From Rikenellaceae bacterium (lineage in GTDB: Bacteria > Bacteroidota > Bacteroidia > Bacteroidales > Rikenellaceae), in the NCBI GenBank assembly GCA_015060045.1, contig SUZH01000005.1:1-64000 (forward strand): a stretch of DNA of 64,000 nt, in the 5' to 3' direction. Of the stretch, positions 1 through 11,924 are shown in pieces; within the stretch, counting starts at the first letter, position 1; each line of letters begins with the position of its first letter. The translations under genes were made by a program, and so were the position numbers. The notes under the pieces were generated by a model. It was given only the letters and a program-made list of their open reading frames with translations, was not told where the DNA came from and ran no database searches.

Positions 1-124
1 TCCCCACCATATACGGCTCATTCTGCCGAAATTAACAATATGGTGAGGTAACACAAAAATGGTATATGTACCAACCACTTATCAAATTTCACCCTCATCC
101 TGCCATTTTTACGCAAGTTCTTTG

Positions 125-132
125 TATCTTTG
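125..132 (+). promoter_or_regulatory. Bacteroidota-type -7 element for the GH28 gene
   Basis: TATCTTTG matches the Bacteroidota -7 consensus TAnnTTTG. It ends 28 bp before the ATG at 161 and only 1 bp before an in-frame ATG at 134. Transcription would therefore start after or on the upstream ATG, which favours 161 as the real start. No clean TTTG -33 box is visible. Confidence 0.6.
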
Positions 133-160
133 AATGCGAAACTATTTAAACCACACTCAC

Positions 161-1573
161 ATGAAGAAATTCAAACTCTTTTTACCGCTCGTGGCACTGC
201 TGGCTGTAGCTTGCGCTCCCCAGTCGCCGAGCGAGAAGGCTTGGGCCGAAATTTATCCGGCCATCGAGGCCAAGATCGTAGCTCCCACCTTTGCCGACGC
301 TACGTTCGACATCCGTGACTTTGGCGCCCAGGAGGGTGTTGCCAGCCACGACGCCATCAACGCTGCCATCAAGGCTTGTAACGAGGCCGGCGGTGGTCAC
401 GTAATCGTTCCCGTAGGTACGTGGCTCACGGGTGCCATCACGTTGCTCTCGAACGTCGATCTGCACCTGGAGGAGGGCGCCACGCTGCTCTTCTCGGATA
501 ATCTGGACCATTATCCCCTCGTTCGCACGCGTTGGGAGGGTATGGACTGCATCAACTACTCGCCGATGATCTACGCCTACCAGCAGGAGAACATCGCCGT
601 GACGGGTCTCGGTACCCTCGACGGTGGTGCTTCGCTCAAGAACTGGTGGGCCATGGTATGGAACCTGGAGACCGATTGGGAGCCCGAGCGTCGCAACACG
701 CAGCGCTATGGTCGTCCCCTGCTGCAGGTATGGATGGATGAGAAGAAGCCCATCGAGGAGCGCGTAATGGGTCACGGTTACGGCATGCGTCCGCAGCTTG
801 TAAGCCCCTTCGAGTGCAAGAACATCCTGATCGAGGGTGTAACGATGATCCGCTCGCCCTTCTGGAACCTGCACCCCGTATTCTGCGAGAACATCACCGT
901 ACGTGACGTGAAGTTCAACAACGATGGCCCGAACGGCGACGGTTGCGACCCCGAGTCGTGCAACTACGTGCTGATTGAGGATTGCTACTTCAACACCGGT
1001 GATGACTGCATCGCTATCAAGTCGGGCCGCGACGGTGACGCTCGCGCCTTTGAGATTCCGAGCCAGAACATGATCGTCCGCAACTGCGAGATGAAGAACG
1101 GCCACGGTGGTGTCGTAGTAGGTAGCGAGATCGGTGCCGGTTACAAGTATCTCTTCGTTGAGAACTGCGTGATGGATTCGCCCGAGCTGGATCGTGCTAT
1201 CCGCATCAAGACCAACGCCCGTCGCGGTGGTGTGATCGAGCACATCTACGTACGCAACGTAACCGTCGGCCAGTGCAAGGAGTCGGTGCTGAAGATCAAC
1301 CTGATCTACGACCAGAAGAGCGTAGGCGATGCTACGGACTACCCCGTTGTTCAGGATGTATATCTGGAGAACATGACGAGCCAGAAGAGCCGCTATGGTG
1401 TTTGCGTAACGGCGCTGGAGAATGTAAACAACATCCACAACATCTACGTCAAGGATTGCGAGTTCAACAACCTGGAAAAGGAGGAGTCGATCTCGGGTCT
1501 GTGCGATCCGATCAACTACGACAACGTAACGATGAACCTCGCCGCTGTGGAGGAGGCTCCCGCCGCCGAGTAG
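161..1573 (+). CDS. GH28 polygalacturonase-type lipoprotein
   Basis: Predicted pectin hydrolase of family GH28 that cleaves alpha-galacturonosyl linkages, here probably on the RG-II or homogalacturonan backbone. The 470-residue protein starts with a lipoprotein signal (Cys18 in LAVAC). It then forms a right-handed parallel beta-helix with all GH28 signatures: NNDGPNGDG (253-261, the NTDG motif), GDD (aspartates 281-282), GHG (314-316) and RIK (348-350). The start at 161 is preferred to an in-frame ATG at 134 because the latter would put nine polar residues before the signal and sits on the promoter. The gene converges on the GH2 gene across a shared terminator. Whether it is exo- or endo-acting cannot be read from sequence; the family call is firm. 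Confidence 0.92.
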   Translation: MKKFKLFLPLVALLAVACAPQSPSEKAWAEIYPAIEAKIVAPTFADATFDIRDFGAQEGVASHDAINAAIKACNEAGGGHVIVPVGTWLTGAITLLSNVDLHLEEGATLLFSDNLDHYPLVRTRWEGMDCINYSPMIYAYQQENIAVTGLGTLDGGASLKNWWAMVWNLETDWEPERRNTQRYGRPLLQVWMDEKKPIEERVMGHGYGMRPQLVSPFECKNILIEGVTMIRSPFWNLHPVFCENITVRDVKFNNDGPNGDGCDPESCNYVLIEDCYFNTGDDCIAIKSGRDGDARAFEIPSQNMIVRNCEMKNGHGGVVVGSEIGAGYKYLFVENCVMDSPELDRAIRIKTNARRGGVIEHIYVRNVTVGQCKESVLKINLIYDQKSVGDATDYPVVQDVYLENMTSQKSRYGVCVTALENVNNIHNIYVKDCEFNNLEKEESISGLCDPINYDNVTMNLAAVEEAPAAE

Positions 1574-1589
1574 TGCGTGGTGATCCACA

Positions 1590-1628
1590 AAAAAGAAGCC
1601 GCAACTCGATGAGCTGCGGCTCTCTTTT
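1590..1628. terminator. Bidirectional intrinsic terminator
   Basis: Inverted repeat AGCCGCA (1597-1603) and TGCGGCT (1615-1621), with an A-run on the left and CTCTTTTT on the right. It separates the converging GH28 and GH2 genes and can serve both strands. Confidence 0.8.
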
Positions 1629-1647
1629 TGCGCTTTGCGCGCCATGA

Positions 1648-4917
<3,270 letters not shown>

Positions 4918-7900
4918 TTATTGTACATCGAGCGACTCGAAGCCGAGCCCCTCCATATTCTCTCCCGAAATAATTACGCGGTACTTGCCGGCATTGATAT
5001 AGCTGCCCGACGTTGTACTCAACACACGCCACTTCTCACCCAGGTCGGGCAGCAGGATCTCCTGATCGCGCAGCACGATACCGGCCGGATCGATCAACTG
5101 CATGCGTAGCGGCACCTGATGTCCCGTCTGGTTGATATACTTAAAGCGGAAGGCATAGACCTGCGCCAGACCCGTCTGCACGGTCCACTCGATGGCACCT
5201 GCACCCTGCTCGAAGAAGACACCCTCCTTCTTACGCAGCAACTCGACGTGGTGCTTGCCCTCGATATTGGCCGCTTCGGCCTCGTACGTATCGGTCGGAC
5301 GCGTCACCGGTTCAGGGGGCAACAGCTCCTTCGGGGTCTTTGCTACCACCTGCTTCTCGGCCGCAGCCCAGCTCCAGGTCGAGGCGGGCATCGGCTCGAC
5401 CTTCGCCGTGCGGTCGGTCGTAGCGATGGCGATGGCCGAAATCACGGCCTGACCGGCCTTCACCTCGGGGAAGTCGATCTTCAGTTCGCCTCCCGTCACG
5501 GCGGCATCCACCACCACTTTCAGCGCACCGTCGTGCCCCTTCTCGGCCCAAATGTCGAGGTCATCGACCACCCTCTTGCCATTCACGGCCACGTCGAAGA
5601 TACGCAACCCCTCGCAATCCGTACCCCACGAGCCACCCGTACCATGCCATGGCTCGACGAAGTAGAGCTCAACGCGGTAACGGCCATCGGGCACCGCAAA
5701 GCGGTAATTCAGCTTATGACGACCCCAGCGGAACGACTGGAAGAGCTTCCAATCGCGCGTACCGCGAATCGGATCATGCGTCATGCGCTGGCTTGCCAGG
5801 TAGGGCGAAAGGCCCTCAAAATCCTCGCTCCACGAACGCGAGTAACGCTGATCATCCGTATCCCACTTCTGGCCGAAAGAGTCTGTGTAGCTGTCGCCAC
5901 CGCAATTCACACGGTAGAGGTAGTTGTACCCCTCCTCGCCGCGCACGATCGGCTCGACCTCGGTGTAGAGTTTCTCAAAGTTGGGTGCCTGCTCCAGGTT
6001 GTTGAGCACCAGCACATCCTCCGCCACGGCCTTACCGCGGTAGTAACCCACGGCTCGCAACACGTTGTAGCGCACCTTGCGATGCTCCCACGTGAAGTGC
6101 GTACCGATGCCGTGCTGCACTTTACGTCCCAGGAACAATGCTTTGTTATCCACTGCATCGTTGTACAAGAGCACCGAGTCGCAGTTCGAGTAGGCCTCGA
6201 TCGTAGCACGACGCGGGCCATCGAAACGATCGGCCCAGGTGTGCGACGTGAGGTAGACCATCGGGCTCTTATCGGGCGAGGTGTAGTTGGCCTGGTACAT
6301 GTAATAGACATCGTTCGGCTCCTCCCACGGCGTGACGAGACCTTTATTATTAAAGGGGCCCACCTTGTCGATCGTACGGTAGCCCTCCTCGGGCTGACGA
6401 CGGCCGGGGTTATCGTGGCTCGAATAGATCCACTGGTATTGACCAATCAGGCGATGGCGATTCTCATGAGCCAGGCGCACCTTGGTCTCCATGAGTTGCG
6501 TCATGCGACCCTCGGTCCAAGCACCTGCCGGATCGAAGGCCTGCGGCTCTTCGTGGAAGCCCGTCGTACGCCAAGCGCCATACTCGCCATTGAGCAACTG
6601 CTCCTCGCGCGAAAGTTCCTCGCCGTAGTTGAACAGATCGCCTCCATACGTGCCGCTCCAATTCTGCACCACATTCCAATCCGTACCGACACCGCCGTTG
6701 CAGGTCGTCACGGGACGCATCGTGGCACTCGTGGGGTCCATTTCGCGGATGATTGCCACACACTCCTCCGAGAAGTCACGCGGCAGCACCGACTCGTTCT
6801 GCAAGCCCCACAGCATCACCGAGGGGGAGTTTCGACGCTCCTTGACCCAGCGGCGAAGCATCGTCTTGAAGTTCTCACGGAACTCCGGCGTGTCGTACCA
6901 CACATGGGCCGAAAGCTGTGTCCAGAAGAGGATGCCGTACTTATCCCAATAGCCCTGGTAGTCGAGGTGGTGAGGCTGATGGGCATCGCGGAAGGCATTG
7001 AAGCCCGCCGCGCGCATCTGCTTCACGCGGGCAGCCACCTGCTCGTGCGAGAAGGCGTGGCTCTGGCCAAACTGATGTTCATACTCGCAAACGCCATTCA
7101 CAAAGGTCGGTTTCCCGTTCACATAGAGGCGGTTATCTCCATCCTTGCGGAAGACGGGCCACGAGAAGGTGCGGATACCGTAGGGGGTTGTAATTTCGTC
7201 CGTCGTACGCTTACCACCGTCACGCTTGATCATCGTAGCGAGCTTATAGAGATAAGGATCCTCGGGCGACCAAAGGTGCGCCTCCTCGACCGTAGCCGTC
7301 TGATATACCGTCTTCGTTTCGCCGGCCTCGAGGGTCACCTCCTCCACCAGGCGGAAGACCTGGCCGCCAATCGCCGTGGCAAACTTATTGACCAACTGCA
7401 CCGTTTCGCGCGTCTTGCCGTAGTTCTTCACCTCGGTCTTGATGTGTACCGTCTTGTTGTCGCCCTCGTTCCAGATATGGACACCAAAGGGCTCGATGCG
7501 GATCTCATCCGTAAGCTCCAACTTCACGGGGCGGAAGATACCGAGCGGCTGCGAACCCTCGCTAAAGCCCACCTCCGACGAGCAACCACCGCAGATCCAC
7601 GGCATGTCGGCAATCAACTCGGGGTGCTCGGCCTTGACTTGCAGCAAATTTTCGCCATCGCGCAACGCCTCCGTCACATCCAACGAAAGCACCGTACGCC
7701 CCACGGGATGGCGACCCAGGTCGTGACCGTTGAGCGTAATCGTGGCGTAGGTACCCACACCCTCAAAGTGCAGGAAGGCGCGCTTGCCCGTGAGCGTAGT
7801 GACCTCGAAGCGCTTCTCGTAATGCGCCGTGCCATGCAGGTTGCCGTGCAGGAGCTGGCGATAGCCGTAGTAATCGTCCCAGTTATGGGGCACAGCGACC

Positions 7901-9099
7901 GTTTGGCGCGTATCGTTCTTCCCGTCGAGCCAAGTGGTCCACCCCTCCGAAAGCTCCTTTACCTCGCGGCGCTGCTTACGATCGGGGGCTACGAAGTGCA
8001 CCTTCGAACGCCCCATCGGGCGGCTCGTCGCCACAGCAATACCGCGCTGCTCGTCGTTATTCACCGCACAATAGAAGTGATACACCACCCCGTCGTGCTT
8101 TACGACAAAGCTCTTATGGGCAAACATCTCGTCGTAGGGCTTCGTCGGGTAGATCAGATCATCGCCCTGCCAATCGTCCCACGTCACCATGTCGTAGCTA
8201 CAAGCAAAAGTGTTGTAAGCCAGGTAGGGGCGTGCGGGGTTGAAGGCCGAGAAGTAGAACATGACATAAACGTCGCCCATCTTGGCAATCTGGGCATCGC
8301 CCGTGATCGTACCTTGCGCTTCATGCGAGAAGATCGGATTGCCGTCGTAGCGCTCCCAGTGCTTCATATCCTTCGACAAGGCGATACCGATACGCTCGCC
8401 CTTGTAGCCCGTTTCGGGATTCTTGCCCCCCGCATTGTAGTACATCACGAAGGGAGCACCGAGGGTCTCCGAGCGATCCCAATAGACCATGCTCTTATAC
8501 TGCACGAGGCTCTCCCACCACTGTACATCCTTATCCTCGATCGAGAGGATCGGGCCTTTGGGCGACTGCCACGCATGGGCCACCGTGGGATCCTTCTTCG
8601 TCCACGCCAGGCCGATGTTGAGCGGTGCCTCGACCGCCTCGTAACCACGGCCGGCACCACCGATGTAGGTCATCCAGCGACGGTTCTTGAACTTTTGCAG
8701 CGCATACGATCCGCCCCACTCCATATCGACGAGCGAGAGGAATCCGCCACGCTGGTTCATGTCCCAACCCTGTTCGGGCCACTCGAGAACCTTGCCCAAG
8801 GTCTTCCACTCCAAAAGGTTCTCACTCTCGGCCAGGTAGGTCTCATAACCACGGCCATCCTTCGCCCCCTTACCGTTGTAGAGGACGTAAGTCATGTACC
8901 AACGGCCATTCTCCTGAAAAACGGTCGGGCAATCAATCTTGGCATTGTTCGTCTCGGGGGCGATCACAAGGCCATACTTATAGGGGGTGCGTGCCTCCTC
9001 ATAGACCTCGGCCATGCGCTCCTGCGAAACGTGTCGCTGCGCCATAGCCGTCAGAGAGAAGAGCACTGCCACGAAGAGCAGGGTCAACTGTTTTTTCAT
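4918..9099 (-). CDS. GH137-like propeller + GH2 + malectin + CBM-like multidomain enzyme
   Basis: A 1393-residue secreted protein with two apparent catalytic units. After a signal peptide (1-20), residues about 25-370 form a five-bladed propeller resembling GH43/GH137. Residues about 380-1045 are a complete GH2 module with acid/base E769 (QNES) and nucleophile E839 (GEYG). Then come a malectin domain (about 1058-1240) and a C-terminal beta-sandwich like a carbohydrate-binding module (about 1275-1393). Known precedent, from memory: BT0996 of Bacteroides thetaiotaomicron couples a GH137 beta-L-arabinofuranosidase to a GH2 beta-glucuronidase for RG-II. By that precedent this protein would act on beta-L-Araf and beta-GlcA in the RG-II side chains. 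The GH2 and malectin calls are strong; GH137 rests on architecture and context. Confidence 0.8.
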   Translation of the reverse strand: MKKQLTLLFVAVLFSLTAMAQRHVSQERMAEVYEEARTPYKYGLVIAPETNNAKIDCPTVFQENGRWYMTYVLYNGKGAKDGRGYETYLAESENLLEWKTLGKVLEWPEQGWDMNQRGGFLSLVDMEWGGSYALQKFKNRRWMTYIGGAGRGYEAVEAPLNIGLAWTKKDPTVAHAWQSPKGPILSIEDKDVQWWESLVQYKSMVYWDRSETLGAPFVMYYNAGGKNPETGYKGERIGIALSKDMKHWERYDGNPIFSHEAQGTITGDAQIAKMGDVYVMFYFSAFNPARPYLAYNTFACSYDMVTWDDWQGDDLIYPTKPYDEMFAHKSFVVKHDGVVYHFYCAVNNDEQRGIAVATSRPMGRSKVHFVAPDRKQRREVKELSEGWTTWLDGKNDTRQTVAVPHNWDDYYGYRQLLHGNLHGTAHYEKRFEVTTLTGKRAFLHFEGVGTYATITLNGHDLGRHPVGRTVLSLDVTEALRDGENLLQVKAEHPELIADMPWICGGCSSEVGFSEGSQPLGIFRPVKLELTDEIRIEPFGVHIWNEGDNKTVHIKTEVKNYGKTRETVQLVNKFATAIGGQVFRLVEEVTLEAGETKTVYQTATVEEAHLWSPEDPYLYKLATMIKRDGGKRTTDEITTPYGIRTFSWPVFRKDGDNRLYVNGKPTFVNGVCEYEHQFGQSHAFSHEQVAARVKQMRAAGFNAFRDAHQPHHLDYQGYWDKYGILFWTQLSAHVWYDTPEFRENFKTMLRRWVKERRNSPSVMLWGLQNESVLPRDFSEECVAIIREMDPTSATMRPVTTCNGGVGTDWNVVQNWSGTYGGDLFNYGEELSREEQLLNGEYGAWRTTGFHEEPQAFDPAGAWTEGRMTQLMETKVRLAHENRHRLIGQYQWIYSSHDNPGRRQPEEGYRTIDKVGPFNNKGLVTPWEEPNDVYYMYQANYTSPDKSPMVYLTSHTWADRFDGPRRATIEAYSNCDSVLLYNDAVDNKALFLGRKVQHGIGTHFTWEHRKVRYNVLRAVGYYRGKAVAEDVLVLNNLEQAPNFEKLYTEVEPIVRGEEGYNYLYRVNCGGDSYTDSFGQKWDTDDQRYSRSWSEDFEGLSPYLASQRMTHDPIRGTRDWKLFQSFRWGRHKLNYRFAVPDGRYRVELYFVEPWHGTGGSWGTDCEGLRIFDVAVNGKRVVDDLDIWAEKGHDGALKVVVDAAVTGGELKIDFPEVKAGQAVISAIAIATTDRTAKVEPMPASTWSWAAAEKQVVAKTPKELLPPEPVTRPTDTYEAEAANIEGKHHVELLRKKEGVFFEQGAGAIEWTVQTGLAQVYAFRFKYINQTGHQVPLRMQLIDPAGIVLRDQEILLPDLGEKWRVLSTTSGSYINAGKYRVIISGENMEGLGFESLDVQ

Positions 9100-9141
9100 G
9101 CAATTAAAGTTTCATGCAAACAACAAGTAATGAAAGGGGAT

Positions 9142-9242
9142 AACAAGTGGGATTTTCAGGCTTGCGCAGCGTGAGAAACCACAGCATACTAAAACGTATG
9201 TGAGGATTTCTCACGCAAGCGTAACGCAGAAGTCACCTTGTT
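9142..9242. repeat. Dispersed palindromic element, copy 1
   Basis: Nested inverted repeat filling the gap between the GH138-like and GH137-GH2 genes. Second stem: GCGTGAGAAA (9169-9178) with TTTCTCACGC (9207-9216). Inner stem: CATAC/GTATG. Core: AGCATACT, a short spacer, then CGTATGTGAG. An imperfect outermost stem pairs AACAAGTGG (9142-9150) with the sequence ending CACCTTGTT (9242). Copies 2 and 3 lie at 15417-15506 and 54374-54470. Confidence 0.75.
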
Positions 9243-9251
9243 AGGCACTTT

Positions 9252-11912
9252 CTAATAAAATAACCAATCGGGCGTATCATCCGCACCGGCCAAGCCCACA
9301 TTGCGCGTCTTGATCTCGTCCGACGTAAAGCCGGCCACGAGCAAGAAGCCGCGCGGCAGGGTCAGCGTATGCTCGCCTGCGTCGAAATGGTAGGCGTGGA
9401 TGTTGGCCACACCCCAATTCTTCACCGCCACGGCATTCTGCAGCAGCGGCTCGGCCTGGCCGTAGTCGTTGGCCGAGGCATCAATCTCGAGCTTCGGAGC
9501 CTGTGCAAAGCGCTTGTTATCACCCTTGAAGTAACCTACCAGGAGCTTCACGGGCTGCTTGCAGGTGAAGGTAAAGGTCGTAGCCTCCGAACGCTTCTTC
9601 TCGCCATCAAAGATAAAGCCCTTCATGCCCACCAACTCGGGCGCCAGGGTCTCCACGGTCAGCTCCTTGCGATCCACGAAGGGCGAAATACCCTCCCCGA
9701 AGGTCACACGCTGCCAGCTACCCTGCAGGGCCACCTCGGCATTCGTCGCGGGGGTGATCTCCACCTCCTCGGCCTTGTCGCTGTTCTTGAGCATCTCGAT
9801 GTTGGCCTTCAGTGCCTCATACTCCTTTTCGTAGTGGGGCAACAGCTCCTCCCAGGTCTTATTCTTGGCATCGGCACCGCTGATCGGAATGCGACGCTGC
9901 TGGGTCTGCATACTGTTGGCATAGAGGTAGCTATCCTTCGTCAAATCGACCAGCGTACGATACCACTCGAGGCTCTTCTCGAGGAGGGGCACGGCCTCGT
10001 CGAGGTAGTGAATCTCCTTACTCCACTGGTAGTTGAGCACCTCGCGAGCCGCAAGCACCTTCCAATAGAAGGCATAGGCAAAGGCGCGGTAACAATAGAC
10101 ATCATTCTTCAGACGGGCAAACTCCTCCTTGTTGGCACGCGGCTTCACCTGCTCGATGGCTGCTACAGCGGCATCGCCGTGAGCAATACACTGGGCCACG
10201 ATATCGAGCGGGAACTCGCCGTTCTCGACGTGCGGCTCCTTCTTCCACTCCTTCTCGACCCACTCGATAAGCTTCTCACCGGCAGGACCGCAGCTCTCAT
10301 AGAAGCCCGGATAGACCGTATATTTATAGGGATTCACCAGCTGGCTCATGAACATACCCAGGAGCAGCGTCTGGCGGTTACCCTCCGTGATACCGAAACG
10401 ACGCAGCGTCTTGGGAGCAATCTCACCCATCTGCTCGTAAGCCTCACGAATCGAAGCGGCAGCCTTGTCGCTCACGCCATAGTACTCGCCCCACGTATGG
10501 TCCCAATAGGCCATCTCCTCCGTGCGGTCGCGGCGGCAATCCCACGCATAGCGACCCCACGCCTTGTACCAAGCCCAGTCGCGGTCCAACTGCTCGAGGC
10601 GACCACCATCGGCGAGTTTATCGGCCGTGTAGGGCCAATCCCAATACGAAGCCTGCGGATAGAGGTGCAGGGCATTGGCGCCGTGGACGTCGTGCATCGC
10701 CTGCACGGTCTTCTGCGTAAAGTCGGGTGACGACCAGCGGAAGGGCTCCAGGTTGGCCAGAATGTGTACGTTCGAGATATGGGTCGAACCGAGCGCACTC
10801 AGATCCTTGTGAATCTGACCCCACGGGCCACCCGGGGTGTAGGTCGTCAGCGACTCGCCGTTGTACTTGTGCATCGTATAGAGGTTCTTGTAGATCGGCA
10901 ATGCGGCATCCATCACCATCTTGCAGTTCGTATCGTGGGCACGCAGCAGCACGGGAGGCTCATCCGTACGACCCAGAGCGTTCAGACCATCTTTTACGCC
11001 CGGCAGCACGACCTTCGTAAACCACTCCACGTCATCCTCATAGGTAGCCATTGCCTCACCCAGGCAGCACAGCAGACCCACATTGGGGTACTTCTCCACG
11101 AAGGCGGCAATGCTCTTGCGCGTGTAGTCTGCCACGAGCGGCGTAATCGGACGGTTGCGATCCTGCGTCTTCATCCCGTAGTGCTCGGCAAAGGGCTTCG
11201 AGAGGAGGATGTTATAGAACATCTGAATCACGAAGATACCGCGCTTCGAAGCCTCGTGCGTGATGAACGAGAACATCTCCTCGTTGAGCTTGAAGGTCGC
11301 CTCATCCACCTCCACGGCGAAGGGATAATCCTCCAATCTCACAAGCGAAGCAAACGGGTGACCATTCCACAGATAGACCGAGTTCATGCGGTTAGCCACC
11401 AGCATATCGAGGTACTTGATCCACAAATCCTTATCATAGAACCAGGGGAAGTTCTCCGGCGTATAGGGATACTCATAAACCGTGCGACCGGGCAGGTAGT
11501 AGGTCTTCTGTACACCGATGCAGGTACCGCGCAGCACCATCTCGGGCGCATCCTCAAAGTGGGCGGGAGCATCGAGCTCACCCGTCACCTCCATGCGGTC
11601 GATCAGTTCGCGACAACCATACAACAGGCCGCCACCGTCGTGACCCGTCACGGTAATCGTCTTGCCCTCATTTTCGATGCGGAAGCCCTCCTTCACGAGG
11701 CCCTCGGCCTTGATATCCAGTACAATCGCCTGATCAGCCTCCTCGACTACTGCGTAGCCGTGGGCCTCCAGCGCCTTCGTGAGGTGCTCAGCCGCAAACT
11801 GCGCCTGCTCGGTAGGCTCTTCGGGGAGCGTAATCTTCACAATCGGTTTGGCGCAGGCGGTCATCATCAAAGCCGCCAGCAGAGCCCAAAAGATCGTCTT
11901 GCAATTTTTCAT
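9252..11912 (-). CDS. GH138-like alpha-galacturonidase lipoprotein (GH67/GH20-type N-domain)
   Basis: Predicted lipoprotein glycosidase of 886 residues with the lipidated Cys at 20. Residues about 25-120 resemble the accessory beta/alpha domain found before GH20 and GH67 barrels (GLLYGCRELID near 95-105). Residues about 125-480 look like a (beta/alpha)8 barrel, followed by helical and beta-sandwich C-terminal parts. Two candidate catalytic glutamates are E286 (CLGEA) and E353 (NGES), 67 residues apart. From memory, the catalytic dyad reported for the GH138 RG-II alpha-galacturonidase is Glu294/Glu361, the same spacing. In B. thetaiotaomicron the GH138 gene BT0997 is next to BT0996, and here the candidate is next to the BT0996-like gene. 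The likely target is the alpha-GalA of side chain A. An unassigned GH67-like enzyme is the alternative. Confidence 0.62.
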   Translation of the reverse strand: MKNCKTIFWALLAALMMTACAKPIVKITLPEEPTEQAQFAAEHLTKALEAHGYAVVEEADQAIVLDIKAEGLVKEGFRIENEGKTITVTGHDGGGLLYGCRELIDRMEVTGELDAPAHFEDAPEMVLRGTCIGVQKTYYLPGRTVYEYPYTPENFPWFYDKDLWIKYLDMLVANRMNSVYLWNGHPFASLVRLEDYPFAVEVDEATFKLNEEMFSFITHEASKRGIFVIQMFYNILLSKPFAEHYGMKTQDRNRPITPLVADYTRKSIAAFVEKYPNVGLLCCLGEAMATYEDDVEWFTKVVLPGVKDGLNALGRTDEPPVLLRAHDTNCKMVMDAALPIYKNLYTMHKYNGESLTTYTPGGPWGQIHKDLSALGSTHISNVHILANLEPFRWSSPDFTQKTVQAMHDVHGANALHLYPQASYWDWPYTADKLADGGRLEQLDRDWAWYKAWGRYAWDCRRDRTEEMAYWDHTWGEYYGVSDKAAASIREAYEQMGEIAPKTLRRFGITEGNRQTLLLGMFMSQLVNPYKYTVYPGFYESCGPAGEKLIEWVEKEWKKEPHVENGEFPLDIVAQCIAHGDAAVAAIEQVKPRANKEEFARLKNDVYCYRAFAYAFYWKVLAAREVLNYQWSKEIHYLDEAVPLLEKSLEWYRTLVDLTKDSYLYANSMQTQQRRIPISGADAKNKTWEELLPHYEKEYEALKANIEMLKNSDKAEEVEITPATNAEVALQGSWQRVTFGEGISPFVDRKELTVETLAPELVGMKGFIFDGEKKRSEATTFTFTCKQPVKLLVGYFKGDNKRFAQAPKLEIDASANDYGQAEPLLQNAVAVKNWGVANIHAYHFDAGEHTLTLPRGFLLVAGFTSDEIKTRNVGLAGADDTPDWLFY

Positions 11913-11924
11913 ATTCTTCTCTTG

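Noticed and set aside
134..160. Upstream ATG for the GH28 gene
   Set aside because: It lies on the expected transcription start and puts a polar stretch before the lipoprotein signal.
5119..9174. A 1351-codon open frame antisense to the GH137-GH2 gene, and similar long antisense frames at 1687-3894, 17880-21224 and 15557-17608
   Set aside because: These are shadows caused by high GC at third positions. They have His/Arg/Leu-rich composition, no domains, and lie opposite clear enzymes.
9252..11912. GH67 alpha-glucuronidase
   Set aside because: Only the N-terminal accessory domain resembles GH67; catalytic residue spacing and context fit GH138 better, though this is not proven.
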